Assembly: GCF_904848665.1 (NCBI RefSeq)
Contig: NZ_CAJHCQ010000006.1
Span: forward strand, 248,001 to 312,000
Length of the DNA: 64,000 nt
Reading direction: 5' to 3'
DNA from: Paraburkholderia hiiakae
GTDB lineage: Bacteria; Pseudomonadota; Gammaproteobacteria; Burkholderiales; Burkholderiaceae
The position numbers were made by a program, and so were the translations under genes. The notes beneath the pieces are model-generated. The model was not told the origin of the DNA, did not search any database, and saw nothing but the letters and a program-made list of their open reading frames with translations. This document shows positions 1-7,985 of this stretch, piece by piece; position 1 is the stretch's first letter, and each line of letters opens with the position of its first letter.

Positions 1-714
1 GCGCGGCTATTCGCGGTCATCAGCGGAATTTGCATGGATTACTACACGCCGCTCGAACACAGGAAATTGTCATACAAAGAATTCATGGAAGAGTGGGTCG
101 TGAACCAGTATCAACGTACCTTGCAGGAATACGGCTTGAAACGGCCCTGGTTCTGGCAGGAATTCATCGACGGGCTCGACCATTGGCACCACTCGCTGCA
201 GATGGGAATCTGGTTTTGGCGTCCCACAGTGTGGTGGAAGCCGCAGGGCGGTGTGAGCGAAGACGAGCGGGCATGGCTGTGCGAGAAATACCCGCGCTGG
301 GAAAAGGAGTTCGGACCGGGCTGGGACACGATCATCGCAAACATTAATAGCGGGCAGGAAGAGAAAACGCTGCCGAAGACGCTTCCCTGGTTATGCAATT
401 GCTGCCATTTGCCAATCGGCACGGCGGGCGCACCGAATAACGAGCGATACCCGGTGCGCAGTTACCCGCTCGAACACAACGGCTACACCTACCATTTCTG
501 TTCGAAGCCGTGCCGGCAGATCTGGTGGGAGGACAAGGACACCATTCATCAGAAGACTGTCGTCGAGCGGCTACTTGGTGGGGAAGTGCAGCCACAAACG
601 CTGAACGGGGTCCTCGACTACATGGGCCTGACGCCCGAGGTCATGGGCAAAGACGCGAAGAATTATTCGTGGGCGCGCTCGTACGGCGCCGATAAAACCG
701 CACGCCAGGCCTGA
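1..714 (+). CDS. Soluble di-iron monooxygenase hydroxylase alpha subunit, C-terminal part (5' end outside window)
   Basis: The frame is open from base 1, so the gene begins upstream; only about the last 237 codons are here. The protein resembles the C-terminal half of the large hydroxylase subunit of toluene/alkene-type multicomponent monooxygenases, which hydroxylate or epoxidise hydrocarbons with O2 at a carboxylate-bridged di-iron site. The iron ligands lie in the part that is off the window. Visible here are the segment starting DYYTPLEHRKLSYKEF and a late cysteine module (CNCC followed about 55 residues later by FCSKPC) like the metal-binding tail of TmoA-type subunits. It is followed after 1 base by the gamma subunit, then by coupling protein, beta and Rieske genes, so the family is secure. 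The substrate cannot be read from this fragment. Confidence 0.9.
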   Translation, partial: ARLFAVISGICMDYYTPLEHRKLSYKEFMEEWVVNQYQRTLQEYGLKRPWFWQEFIDGLDHWHHSLQMGIWFWRPTVWWKPQGGVSEDERAWLCEKYPRWEKEFGPGWDTIIANINSGQEEKTLPKTLPWLCNCCHLPIGTAGAPNNERYPVRSYPLEHNGYTYHFCSKPCRQIWWEDKDTIHQKTVVERLLGGEVQPQTLNGVLDYMGLTPEVMGKDAKNYSWARSYGADKTARQA

Positions 715-715
715 T

Positions 716-988
716 ATGAACGCGACTCGTACTGCGCCGCCGACGACCTTGCCGATCAATGCATTGTTTATCGGCGACATCGTCACCCAGCTCATTTTCG
801 TTCAGGATACCGACACGATCGCCGAGGTCGCGCAAAAGGTCGCCGAGCATTCGGTCGGTGTGCGGGTGCCGCGACGCGACGCGCCCATGGTCGTCTATTT
901 CAACGGCGTGGCGCTACCGATGAACGAGACAGTCACGGGCGCCGGCATCGAGGCGCTGCAATGCCTGACTGTCCGCTACGCGGAGTAG
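716..988 (+). CDS. Monooxygenase hydroxylase gamma subunit (TmoB-like)
   Basis: A 90-residue protein beginning one base after the alpha-subunit stop, indicating translational coupling. The pattern of a short hydrophobic beta strand (DIVTQLIFVQ), then VAQKVAEHSVGVRV and a C-terminal strand, matches the ubiquitin-like gamma subunit of four-component toluene/alkene monooxygenases (TmoB family, usually about 85 residues). In that family the subunit packs on the alpha subunit of the (alpha-beta-gamma)2 hydroxylase. Its presence separates this system from three-component methane or propane monooxygenases. The assignment rests on position and overall pattern. Confidence 0.85.
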   Translation: MNATRTAPPTTLPINALFIGDIVTQLIFVQDTDTIAEVAQKVAEHSVGVRVPRRDAPMVVYFNGVALPMNETVTGAGIEALQCLTVRYAE

Positions 989-1000
989 GCGGAACGAACC

Positions 1001-1288
1001 ATGGCAGCCACGGCGAACCTGGTGGGACCGGTGCTGCGCATGGTCGATGACGTGGACGCCGTGGTGCGCGCGATCGTGGAGGACAACCCGGAGCGCGAAA
1101 TCGAGCTGATCGACCGCGGCGCATACATCAGGGTGCAGGCGGAAGGGTATCTGCGCGTGAGCCGGGAGTCGATCGAGCGTCAGGTGGGAAGGCCGTACCA
1201 GATGCGGGAGTTGGAGCAGATGCTCGCGTCATTTGCCGGCCGCATCGAGACGACGTCGGACGAGGTGATCTGGCGGTACACCGTTTAA
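1001..1288 (+). CDS. Monooxygenase coupling/effector protein (TmoD/MmoB family)
   Basis: A 95-residue protein of the cofactor-free regulatory component family. Such proteins bind the hydroxylase next to the di-iron site and tune O2 activation and substrate access. The N-terminal NLVGPVLR, the central DNP-EIELIDRGAYIRVQ stretch and the RPYQMRELEQMLASFAG stretch are characteristic of TmoD-like members. It lies 12 bases after the gamma gene and 75 bases before the beta-AraC fusion. In classical tmo/xamo operons a Rieske ferredoxin gene sits between gamma and coupling protein; here it has moved to the 3' end of the operon. Confidence 0.88.
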   Translation: MAATANLVGPVLRMVDDVDAVVRAIVEDNPEREIELIDRGAYIRVQAEGYLRVSRESIERQVGRPYQMRELEQMLASFAGRIETTSDEVIWRYTV

Positions 1289-1363
1289 CGGCGCAGGCAT
1301 GGCGCATGAACGCCGAACCGCTGAACGACCTGACGACCGAACATCAAGGAAGGGACGCTGATA

Positions 1364-3391
1364 ATGGACGATTCCGCCTCGCGCGCGAAAGCGAAGCCGT
1401 TGCGCACATGGAGTGTGTTCGGCGAGATTCGCCGTATGCCGAGCGAATACGAAATCGTCACGCATGAGGTCAATTACACGCTGCGCAAGCGTCGTACGGC
1501 TGCGTTCGAACTCAATCCCACCACGCCGGCCAACATGTGGTATTTGACGTATCGCGACAAGTCGCCGGTGCAGGTTGAGCAGTGGAATGAGTTTCGCGAT
1601 CCGGACGAAATGACGTACCGCAAGTACGTGACCGCGCAAGACGAACAGGAAAGCGTCATGAAAGGCGTGCTCGACCAGTACGAGCGCACCGGGCACGATC
1701 GCGACATCACGGCGCGCTGGCTCGACACGCTGGCGCATTTACTGATTCCCACGCGCTACCCCATTCACGGATTGCAGATGACGCAGGCGTACCTGGGTAC
1801 GATTGCGCCTTCGTCGTACATCACGAATTGCGCAGCGTTCTCGGCGGCCGACCTGTTGCGGCGCGGCTCGCTGATCGCGTACCGCACGCGTCAGTTGCAG
1901 CTAGCGCGCCCAGACTCGCATGTGCTCGTCGAGGCGCGGCGGATCTGGGAGGCGGACCTTGGATGGCAGCCCGCACGAAAGGCGCTGGAGACTGCGCTGA
2001 TCGCCTACGATTGGGCCGAGTGTCTGACCGCCGTGAACCTCGTGTTGCGGCCCGCGCTCGATGAGATACTGCTGGGTCAGGTGGCGAATGTCGCGCGCAA
2101 GAACCGTGACGACCTGACGTGGCTGCTGCTCACGAACCTCGCCAGAGACTCCGCGCGCGCGGCGCGCTGGAGTTGCGCGCTGGCGCGCTTTGCGATTGAA
2201 CGCAACCCGGACAATGCCAGCAGCTTCGTGCGATGGGTCAAGAAGTGGCGCGCCCGCGCCGAGGATGCGGCTGGCGGACTCGCCACGTTGCTCACCAGCG
2301 TGTCGTCGCCGGGGCAGGAAGAACTCGCGACGCTCGAAGCGGCCCGCAATGCCATTGCCGCTTCGCTCGAAGCGGCGGGCATATCCGAGGACCTCGATAA
2401 AAGCGTGAACGCGCCGAAAAGCCCGAGGCAAACGACGACCTCGCCGCAGTATGTGGCGCCTCTGCTCAGCGACCCGCTCGTCACCTTGTTCGAGAAGTAT
2501 GCCGTGGCGCCTGGCGCCAATCCGTGCCACTGGACTGGTCTCACGTTCTACCGGTTCGAAAGTCCAGTGGCGCCGCACTGGGACCAGACGGGTTCGCTGG
2601 CGTTCTGCATCGTCGTGCAGGGGCGCAAACGCGTCACCATCAACGGGCGTAGATACTTCTTCGACCCTTCGAACTATTTTTTGATCAACCGCGCGACGCG
2701 TTTGCAGGCGGAGATACTCGAGGGCTCGCCCGCCTGCCCATTCCTTTCGATGATCCTGCAAATTCCGGCGGCGGCAGTTGCCGAGGTGCTGATCGAAAGC
2801 CTGCCGGGTCTCGAGGCGCAAGGCGCTGCCGATGAAGAGGAAACCGAAGCATACGTGTCGAAATTCGACGGCGACTTGCGCGACGCGGTCATACGCTTTC
2901 TAAAGACGCTGGACGACGACAGCGAGCGCCGCCTGCTCGGGCCGCTATTTCTGCGGGAGATCGTGTTCCGGCTGTTGCGCCAGGAGCAGGCGCCACGGCT
3001 CGTTACCGCCGCGCTATATGGGAAATCGTCGCGCAAGGTGTTCGCGGCAATTCGCTACATGCAGTCGGAATTCAAGCGGTCGATCACCATCGACGAAATC
3101 GCCCGGGAGGTCGGCGCAAGCACTTCCACGCTCGCGCACTCGTTCAAGGAAATCATCGGCGTCTCGCCGTATCACTTTCTCAAGCAACTGAGACTGGAGC
3201 GCGCGCGCGTACTGATGATCCGCGAAGGTTGGGGCGTGGCCGAGGCCGCCGCGCGCACAGGTTATGCCAGTCCGTCGCATTTCGTGAAGGCATTCACCAG
3301 TTATTTTGGCGAGGCGCCCAGCCAGTACGCGAATCAGTTTCGCGGAAAGCCCACGCTCAATGTCATGGAAACGACAGAGACGAGGCCATGA
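1364..3391 (+). CDS. Fusion: monooxygenase hydroxylase beta subunit joined in frame to an AraC-family regulator
   Basis: One uninterrupted 675-codon frame, with start preceded by GAAGGGA. Residues about 10-340 are a complete hydroxylase beta subunit of the TmoE type: MPSEYEIVTHEVNY, the NPTTPANMW stretch, TRYPIHGLQMTQAYLG near 130-145, APSSYITNCAAF near 148-159, and WQPARKALETALIAYDW near 201-217. After a Ser/Thr/Pro-rich linker (about 341-362) comes a full AraC regulator: an N-terminal ligand domain of the AraC_N family (about 366-540, with DPLVTLFEKYAVAPG and VVQGRKRVTINGRRYFFDP) and two helix-turn-helix motifs (about 555-660, ending RTGYASPSHFVKAFTSYFGEAPSQY). Beta subunits are normally about 330 residues and separate from regulators; I know of no such fusion. 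The stop overlaps the Rieske start (ATGA). Caution: a TAA at 2398-2400 in another frame, followed by GTG at 2405, means one missing base could mimic a fusion. Confidence 0.9.
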   Translation: MDDSASRAKAKPLRTWSVFGEIRRMPSEYEIVTHEVNYTLRKRRTAAFELNPTTPANMWYLTYRDKSPVQVEQWNEFRDPDEMTYRKYVTAQDEQESVMKGVLDQYERTGHDRDITARWLDTLAHLLIPTRYPIHGLQMTQAYLGTIAPSSYITNCAAFSAADLLRRGSLIAYRTRQLQLARPDSHVLVEARRIWEADLGWQPARKALETALIAYDWAECLTAVNLVLRPALDEILLGQVANVARKNRDDLTWLLLTNLARDSARAARWSCALARFAIERNPDNASSFVRWVKKWRARAEDAAGGLATLLTSVSSPGQEELATLEAARNAIAASLEAAGISEDLDKSVNAPKSPRQTTTSPQYVAPLLSDPLVTLFEKYAVAPGANPCHWTGLTFYRFESPVAPHWDQTGSLAFCIVVQGRKRVTINGRRYFFDPSNYFLINRATRLQAEILEGSPACPFLSMILQIPAAAVAEVLIESLPGLEAQGAADEEETEAYVSKFDGDLRDAVIRFLKTLDDDSERRLLGPLFLREIVFRLLRQEQAPRLVTAALYGKSSRKVFAAIRYMQSEFKRSITIDEIAREVGASTSTLAHSFKEIIGVSPYHFLKQLRLERARVLMIREGWGVAEAAARTGYASPSHFVKAFTSYFGEAPSQYANQFRGKPTLNVMETTETRP

Positions 3392-3714
3392 TGACAGCGG
3401 ACCTGGCCTGGCTCGACGTCATGGACTCGGACGACCTGTGGATTGGCGAGATGATCGCGGTGGAGTCCGTGCTCGGGCCGCTGTTGATGATCAATATCGA
3501 TGGCGTGATTCACGCGTATGAGAACCGGTGCCCGCATAAGGGCGGTCGCCTGAGCGACGGCGAATTCGCCAACGGCGTGATCGTGTGCCCGAATCACCGC
3601 TGGGAGTTTTGCGCACATAGCGGCCGCGGGATCAATCCAACCGGGCAGCAATTGGTCCAGCATCGTGTGCAGATCGTGAACGGGCGCATCAAGGTCGCCC
3701 AGCATCAGACGTAA
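3388..3714 (+). CDS. Rieske-type [2Fe-2S] ferredoxin of the monooxygenase (TmoC-like)
   Basis: A 108-residue protein starting inside the stop of the beta-AraC gene (ATGA overlap), so it is translationally coupled to it. The Rieske ligands are visible: Cys48-x-His50 in RCPHKGG and Cys67-x2-His70 in VCPNHRW, separated by 16 residues, as in toluene 4-monooxygenase ferredoxins. In the family it carries electrons from an NADH-dependent flavoprotein reductase to the hydroxylase. No reductase gene follows, so the reductase is either upstream of the window or supplied elsewhere. An ATG one codon later (3391) is an equally possible start. Confidence 0.92.
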   Translation: MMTADLAWLDVMDSDDLWIGEMIAVESVLGPLLMINIDGVIHAYENRCPHKGGRLSDGEFANGVIVCPNHRWEFCAHSGRGINPTGQQLVQHRVQIVNGRIKVAQHQT

Positions 3715-4013
3715 GTTTCCAGGTCCAGCAGTGCAAATGCAGGGCCAGATTCCCGGCGCTCACGCGTTTGCCGCTCCTTTGCAGAATCCTGCACTTCGCT
3801 ACGCGATATTTCCCCCGTTGGTCCCCGTTGCGGGCGTTCGGCCGCAACGGCGGCGAATCCTGCGAGATTCGCGTGCATTCCTGCAAACGCAGCTTCGCGT
3901 CCTGTACGAGCAAGTCAGTGGTGCCTTCAATGAAAGCAAGCCGAAGCAGTCGGCAACACGTTGTCGAGGCGGTCTGCTGGCGTGGGCGCTTGCGAATCAG
4001 GAGGCGATATGCG
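3715..4013. other. Intergenic region between Rieske gene and STAND regulator
   Basis: About 300 bases with no convincing gene. An open frame continuous with the downstream regulator runs back to 3768, but its translation is Arg/Ser-rich and lacks domain signal, so the regulator start was placed at 4014. The region contains one strong inverted repeat (3825-3850), listed separately. Confidence 0.6.
3825..3850. repeat. Perfect 9-bp inverted repeat
   Basis: CCGTTGCGG and CCGCAACGG flank an 8-base loop. It lies 110 bases after the Rieske stop and about 165 bases before the STAND regulator start. No T-tract follows, so it is not a classical intrinsic terminator. It could be an attenuating hairpin at the end of the monooxygenase operon or an operator. 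Confidence 0.55.
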
Positions 4014-5600
4014 ATGTCGAGCAATGTCAGGCGGATTCCTGCGATGAAACCGCGTGCAGAGGATTCAGCGCGTTTGCCTGGCGCAAAGGACATCAGGGGC
4101 GTTGACGGTGCCTTTTGCTTCGGACCGTTCCGGCTGATTCCCGCGCAGCGACTGCTGCTCGAAGATGGGGCGCCAGTGCGCATAGGCAGCCGGGCGCTAA
4201 TTCTTCTTATGGTGCTTGTCGAGAACGCGGGAGAACTGGTCAGCAAGGATGAATTGATGGCGCGGGCGTGGCCGGATGCCGTCGTCGACGGGAGCAACCT
4301 CAAGGTCCATATCGCGGCGCTGCGCCGGGTGCTTGGTGACGGTCAGCGTGGCCATCGGTATCTGGTCACGATCAATGGCCGCGGTTATAGCTTCGTGGCA
4401 CCGGTTGAATACCGCGAGCAGAAAGGGCCGGCTGCGCGCGCAAGCGTGGCTGTGCAGCCCGTCTGTCGCTTTCAGGCGATGGCGGCCAACACGATTGGCC
4501 GCGCCGATGCAGTCGAACGGCTGCGCGAAGCATTGTCGTGGCAGCGCCTCGTGACCGTAGTCGGCGCGGGCGGCATCGGCAAGACGACCGTGGCGCTGTG
4601 CGCGGCGCAAGGCGCGCTCGCGGGCCATGCGCGCAGCGTTGCTTTTGTCGATCTCGGTGCCGTGGCGGATCCGCGTGCTTTCCATGCTGCCGTTGGCTCC
4701 GCGCTCGGACTGGCGGTTCGCGGTTCAGACAAGTTGTCCGCTATCGTGGCGCACTTGCGCGAGCGCGAGATGCTGATCGTGCTCGACACCTGCGAACACG
4801 TGATCGACGAGGCGGCACTCTTTGCGGAACAGGTGATGCGAGGCGCGCCGAATGTCACCATTCTGGCGACCAGCCGTCAATCGCTGCGCGCGAGCGGCGA
4901 ATATCTGCATCGCCTTGCGCCGTTGCGCAGCCCGCCGGAAAGCGCCGGACTGACGGCGGCCGAGGCGCTTTCGTTTTCCGCGGTCCAACTGTTCGTCGCT
5001 CGTGCCGCGGCGGGCCCTCTGGGCTTCGCGCTAAGCGACGACGACGCCCCCATCGTTGCGGAGATATGCCGGAGCCTGGATGGCCTCCCTTTAGCGATCG
5101 AACTGATCGCGACGCGGTTCGACGCCTTGGGGATGAGTGGACTCTCTTCGCTATTGGAAGACAAGCGGCAGCTATTGAATCAAAGCCGGCGAACAACGCT
5201 CGCGCGCCATCGATCGCTGGGCGCCGCGCTTGAATGGAGCTACGCACCTTTGCCAAGAGTCGAGCGTACGATCTTGCGGCGCCTTTCCTTGTTCTGCAGT
5301 CCATTTACGCTCGAGGCGGCGAGCGCTTTGGCGCAAGACAATGAGATCAATCTAGGCGATGTGATCGGCGGCGTTGCGCAACTTGTCGAAAAGTCCCTGC
5401 TTGCAGCCGACGTGAGCGGCGCGGTCACGCAATATCGCTTGCTCCATACCACGCGCGCCTATGCGCTACAGAAGCTCGCCGAGGACGGCGAACTCGAGGC
5501 GATCACGCAGCGCTACGCTGAACAGCTTCCCGGCTTGCTCGCCCGGTCCCACGCACCGGCCGGCGCGCATCCATCGAACAAATGGCGTGCGAATAGTTAG
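4014..5600 (+). CDS. Winged-helix / STAND-type ATPase transcriptional regulator, short form
   Basis: A 528-residue protein. Residues about 38-130 form an OmpR/CadC-like winged-helix DNA-binding domain ([14 protein letters not shown] to [15 protein letters not shown]). An NB-ARC/AP-ATPase-like domain follows, with Walker [10 protein letters not shown] near 184-192, Walker B-like [11 protein letters not shown], and the LATSRQSL and [12 protein letters not shown] motifs. The start has AGGAGG 9 bases upstream. It closely resembles the 961-residue protein at 20663 but stops where that protein enters its long helical-repeat C-terminus, so it lacks the presumed sensor part. Proteins of this family act as cytoplasmic regulators whose signals are mostly unknown. 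It lies just downstream of the monooxygenase operon on the same strand. Its end overlaps the convergent DUF4148 gene by 4 bases. Confidence 0.85.
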   Translation: MSSNVRRIPAMKPRAEDSARLPGAKDIRGVDGAFCFGPFRLIPAQRLLLEDGAPVRIGSRALILLMVLVENAGELVSKDELMARAWPDAVVDGSNLKVHIAALRRVLGDGQRGHRYLVTINGRGYSFVAPVEYREQKGPAARASVAVQPVCRFQAMAANTIGRADAVERLREALSWQRLVTVVGAGGIGKTTVALCAAQGALAGHARSVAFVDLGAVADPRAFHAAVGSALGLAVRGSDKLSAIVAHLREREMLIVLDTCEHVIDEAALFAEQVMRGAPNVTILATSRQSLRASGEYLHRLAPLRSPPESAGLTAAEALSFSAVQLFVARAAAGPLGFALSDDDAPIVAEICRSLDGLPLAIELIATRFDALGMSGLSSLLEDKRQLLNQSRRTTLARHRSLGAALEWSYAPLPRVERTILRRLSLFCSPFTLEAASALAQDNEINLGDVIGGVAQLVEKSLLAADVSGAVTQYRLLHTTRAYALQKLAEDGELEAITQRYAEQLPGLLARSHAPAGAHPSNKWRANS

Positions 5601-5881
5601 CGAAAGCAATGAGACTGGCCTGCGACCGAAGGGGGAGGCGGATCATCGCCTTGTTGGGTCTGCCTGGCTTGCCGTGCCGCCAGCCGCGCCTCGGCCGCCT
5701 CGATGTTGAGCGGAAAGCGAAGGTTCGACGCTTGAGTCGGCCAAAATCCCTCGCTTTCCAGATCATAAAGATGCTGCAGCACTTCGGCTCGCGTACACGG
5801 ACCTGGCGTCTGTTGCGCGAGCGCGCATGCGGGCAACAGGCCCAGCTCGACGAGGACCATCGTGAGAATGCGTAAATCCAT
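5597..5881 (-). CDS. Small secreted DUF4148-like protein
   Basis: A 94-residue protein with a hydrophobic N-terminus ([23 protein letters not shown]) and a likely signal-peptidase site after ALA. The mature part has [19 protein letters not shown] and the [13 protein letters not shown] helix characteristic of DUF4148 proteins, which are abundant in Burkholderiales and of unknown function. A longer open frame extends upstream to 5980, but the signal peptide marks the internal Met as start. The ribosome site is weak. Confidence 0.75.
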   Translation of the reverse strand: MDLRILTMVLVELGLLPACALAQQTPGPCTRAEVLQHLYDLESEGFWPTQASNLRFPLNIEAAEARLAARQARQTQQGDDPPPPSVAGQSHCFR

Positions 5882-5934
5882 GCCGTTGTACCTGCAGTGT
5901 GAACGAAGCCGTCTTGCGTCAATGCACGAAGCCC

Positions 5935-6129
5935 TTAGCTTCCTGCAAAGATATTGCAGAAGCTGTGCGGACCCACGCACTCGCTATTGCCTTGTGTTCT
6001 TCCCATCTGGTTTTGCTGTGCGCCTGAAGTCCCGCTTTGCGTCGCATCGTTTGTCGATGTACTGGTTTGCGCCTGCGAGAGCGCAGGAACCAATACGGCA
6101 AAAAGAATGGTCGCTTTCATGAGTTTCAT
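5935..6129 (-). CDS. Small secreted protein of unknown function
   Basis: A 64-residue protein with a strong ribosome site (AAGGAGG six bases before ATG), a signal peptide (MKLMKATILFAVLVPALSQAQ) and a short Ser/Thr/Gln/Asn-rich mature part ending with two cysteines (SECVGPHSFCNIF) that could form a disulfide. It lies 53 bases upstream of the DUF4148 gene on the same strand and may be co-transcribed with it. I do not recognise a family. Confidence 0.7.
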   Translation of the reverse strand: MKLMKATILFAVLVPALSQAQTSTSTNDATQSGTSGAQQNQMGRTQGNSECVGPHSFCNIFAGS

Positions 6130-6356
6130 GATCGCCTCCTTGAATGGCAAGAATCACAGAACGGTAAAACGCGTTTGCACACGGGCATATTCGCATCGCC
6201 TACCCGTGATGGCTTTCATAAAGACGCGGAAAATTGCGACTTTGCCCGAATCCGATTCCCCCCTCTCTGACAAAACGGATGACGTGTCTTAATATCGACC
6301 ACGTGGTTCGCATGCATTGTGAGCTGCTCGGGCGTCACCATTTCGTGGAGGTCGTG

Positions 6357-7151
6357 ATGAAAATTGAACTGACGGGAAAGACAGCGGTGGTTACGGGATC
6401 CAGTTCCGGGATCGGGCTCGCTATCGCGAGCGGTCTGGCTGAATGCGGCGCACGGACGATCGTGAACGGACGCAAACAGGATGCGGTCGACAGCGCAATC
6501 GAGCGCATCAAATCCCGCGTGCCGAATGCGGATGTGCTCGGTATTGCATGCGACCTCGGCACACTTTCCGGTGTCGAAGCGGTTGTCAAAGAGGCGCCCG
6601 AAACCGACATTCTCGTGAATAACATGGGCTTTTTCGGTCCCGGTGATATCTTGAGTACGGCCGATGCGGATTGGGAGCGCTATTTTCAGGTCAATGTCAT
6701 GTCAGGTGTGCGAATGACCCGCGCGTATCTCGCGGGGATGATGAAGCGGCGGTGGGGGAGAATCGTGTTCATTTCCTCTGAATCGGGCGTGGCGATTCCT
6801 CCCGACATGCTTGCCTACGGCTTTACGAAAACGGCGCAATTGAGCATTTCGCGCGGTGTCGCGAAGTTCGCGGCAAATAGTGGCGTGACTGTGAATTCGG
6901 TGCTGCCCGGACCCACGCTCTCGGAGGGCGCGCTCGAGATGGTCTCAGCGACGGCAAAAGCCGAGGGCAAGACATCGGAACAAGTGCTCAACGATTTCGT
7001 GGTCAAGACGCGTGGTTCGTCGATCATCCGCCGGGCCACGACGACTGAAGAAGTGGCGAATATGGTGGTCTATGTCTGCTCACCGCAGGCATCGGCAACG
7101 ACGGGCGCGGCACTGAGAGTGGAAGGTGGAATCGTCGACTCGATAAGCTAA
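6357..7151 (+). CDS. Short-chain dehydrogenase/reductase
   Basis: A 264-residue classical SDR. It has the nucleotide-binding motif TGSSSGIG near the N-terminus, the structural NNMG motif, and the catalytic Ser-Tyr-Lys set (SSESG, then YGFTK four residues apart). The ending GAALRVEGGIVDSIS is usual for the family. The start is preceded by GGAG. It is predicted to oxidise or reduce a hydroxyl/carbonyl substrate with NAD(P)(H) in the cytoplasm; the substrate is unknown. It stands alone between the small secreted genes and a convergent membrane protein. Confidence 0.9.
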   Translation: MKIELTGKTAVVTGSSSGIGLAIASGLAECGARTIVNGRKQDAVDSAIERIKSRVPNADVLGIACDLGTLSGVEAVVKEAPETDILVNNMGFFGPGDILSTADADWERYFQVNVMSGVRMTRAYLAGMMKRRWGRIVFISSESGVAIPPDMLAYGFTKTAQLSISRGVAKFAANSGVTVNSVLPGPTLSEGALEMVSATAKAEGKTSEQVLNDFVVKTRGSSIIRRATTTEEVANMVVYVCSPQASATTGAALRVEGGIVDSIS

Positions 7152-7199
7152 AGCAACGTGACGGGCAATGCCCGCAACGCGGTTCTTGTCCCGATCGTT

Positions 7200-7673
7200 C
7201 TATCTCATCCGCCAGGTCTGCTCCGTTTCCTCTGCAGTGGCGTCCGAGCCGAAGTAATCGAATGCCAGCGAAACCACCACTGCGGTCTTGAGGACGGTTT
7301 CAACCAGTGACAGACAAAAGAACCAGGGTGAGAGCGAGTACATGCGTGGGAGCGCCAGTGCGATGACGACGATGCTTACGACACAGCAAAACGAAAACAC
7401 GGCGAGCGCGAAGTGGACGCGCCGCAATGTGCCGATCACGATGGCGGTCAAGATCAGCTTGGCGACGAGGACCGCCACGATCGCGAGGATCTCTGTTTCC
7501 CCGGCAAGTTCCCAGTGGGTTTCGAAGAGCGCCCATAGCCAGACCATGACAATCGACACTTTCGATATCGCACCCAGGCAAACAGGTGCGGACGCAGCGC
7601 TATCGCTCGCATCGATATCGGCAGGCGTACGCGGAAATTCGGCCTGCGCAAAATAACTTTCTTCGGCTTTCAT
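7200..7673 (-). CDS. Four-helix membrane protein of unknown function
   Basis: A 157-residue protein with about four hydrophobic segments (SIVMVWLWALF, ILAIVAVLVAKLILTAIVIG, FALAVFSFCCVVSIVVIALAL, WFFCLSLVETVLKTAVVVSLAF) after an acidic, Ala/Ser-rich N-terminus. GAGGTCATC precedes the start at 7673. The frame extends to 7856, but that extension is Arg-rich and unlikely to be translated. No family was recognised. Confidence 0.75.
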   Translation of the reverse strand: MKAEESYFAQAEFPRTPADIDASDSAASAPVCLGAISKVSIVMVWLWALFETHWELAGETEILAIVAVLVAKLILTAIVIGTLRRVHFALAVFSFCCVVSIVVIALALPRMYSLSPWFFCLSLVETVLKTAVVVSLAFDYFGSDATAEETEQTWRMR

Positions 7674-7985
7674 GATGACCTCGACCACTTCCGGGAGAAC
7701 TCGATCGACTTTTTTCCTGACGGCAACTTGACGGCAACTTCGCGGCGACTGCGCGAGTTCAGTATGGAGGCGGCACGGGAAGGGTTCTTTCACGATGAAC
7801 GGGGAAATTGCGCGGTAAAACGGTCGGCGAGCAGACCGGAGCGGCTGGCTCATCAACGCGCAACTTTTTTTAACCGAAATTTACTGTCGTTTTACCCGCG
7901 CCTTCTCTAAGCTTCTCCGAGTACCGCGACGCGAACGGAGCAAGGAAGCGGCAGAACGCCTGCGAACGGCCGTGGGAGATTTGCC
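7674..7985. other. Divergent intergenic region
   Basis: About 310 bases between the membrane-protein gene and the MFS gene, presumably holding both promoters. It contains a tandem direct duplication of GACGGCAACTT (7719-7729 and 7730-7740). Nothing else stands out. Confidence 0.5.

Noticed and set aside
2384..2449. Junction between beta subunit and AraC domain as two separate genes
   Set aside because: As given, the sequence has no stop in the reading frame. An out-of-frame TAA at 2398 followed by GTG 2405 leaves a sequencing error possible, so this is kept as the main caveat of the fusion rather than as the annotation.
3768..4013. N-terminal extension of the STAND regulator
   Set aside because: The extra 82 residues are Arg/Ser/Cys-rich with no domain, while ATG 4014 has AGGAGG at proper spacing and the paralogue at 20663 starts just before the winged helix.
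7719..7740. Tandem 11-bp duplication as a mobile-element target site or regulatory repeat
   Set aside because: Only two copies and no insertion between them; most simply replication slippage.
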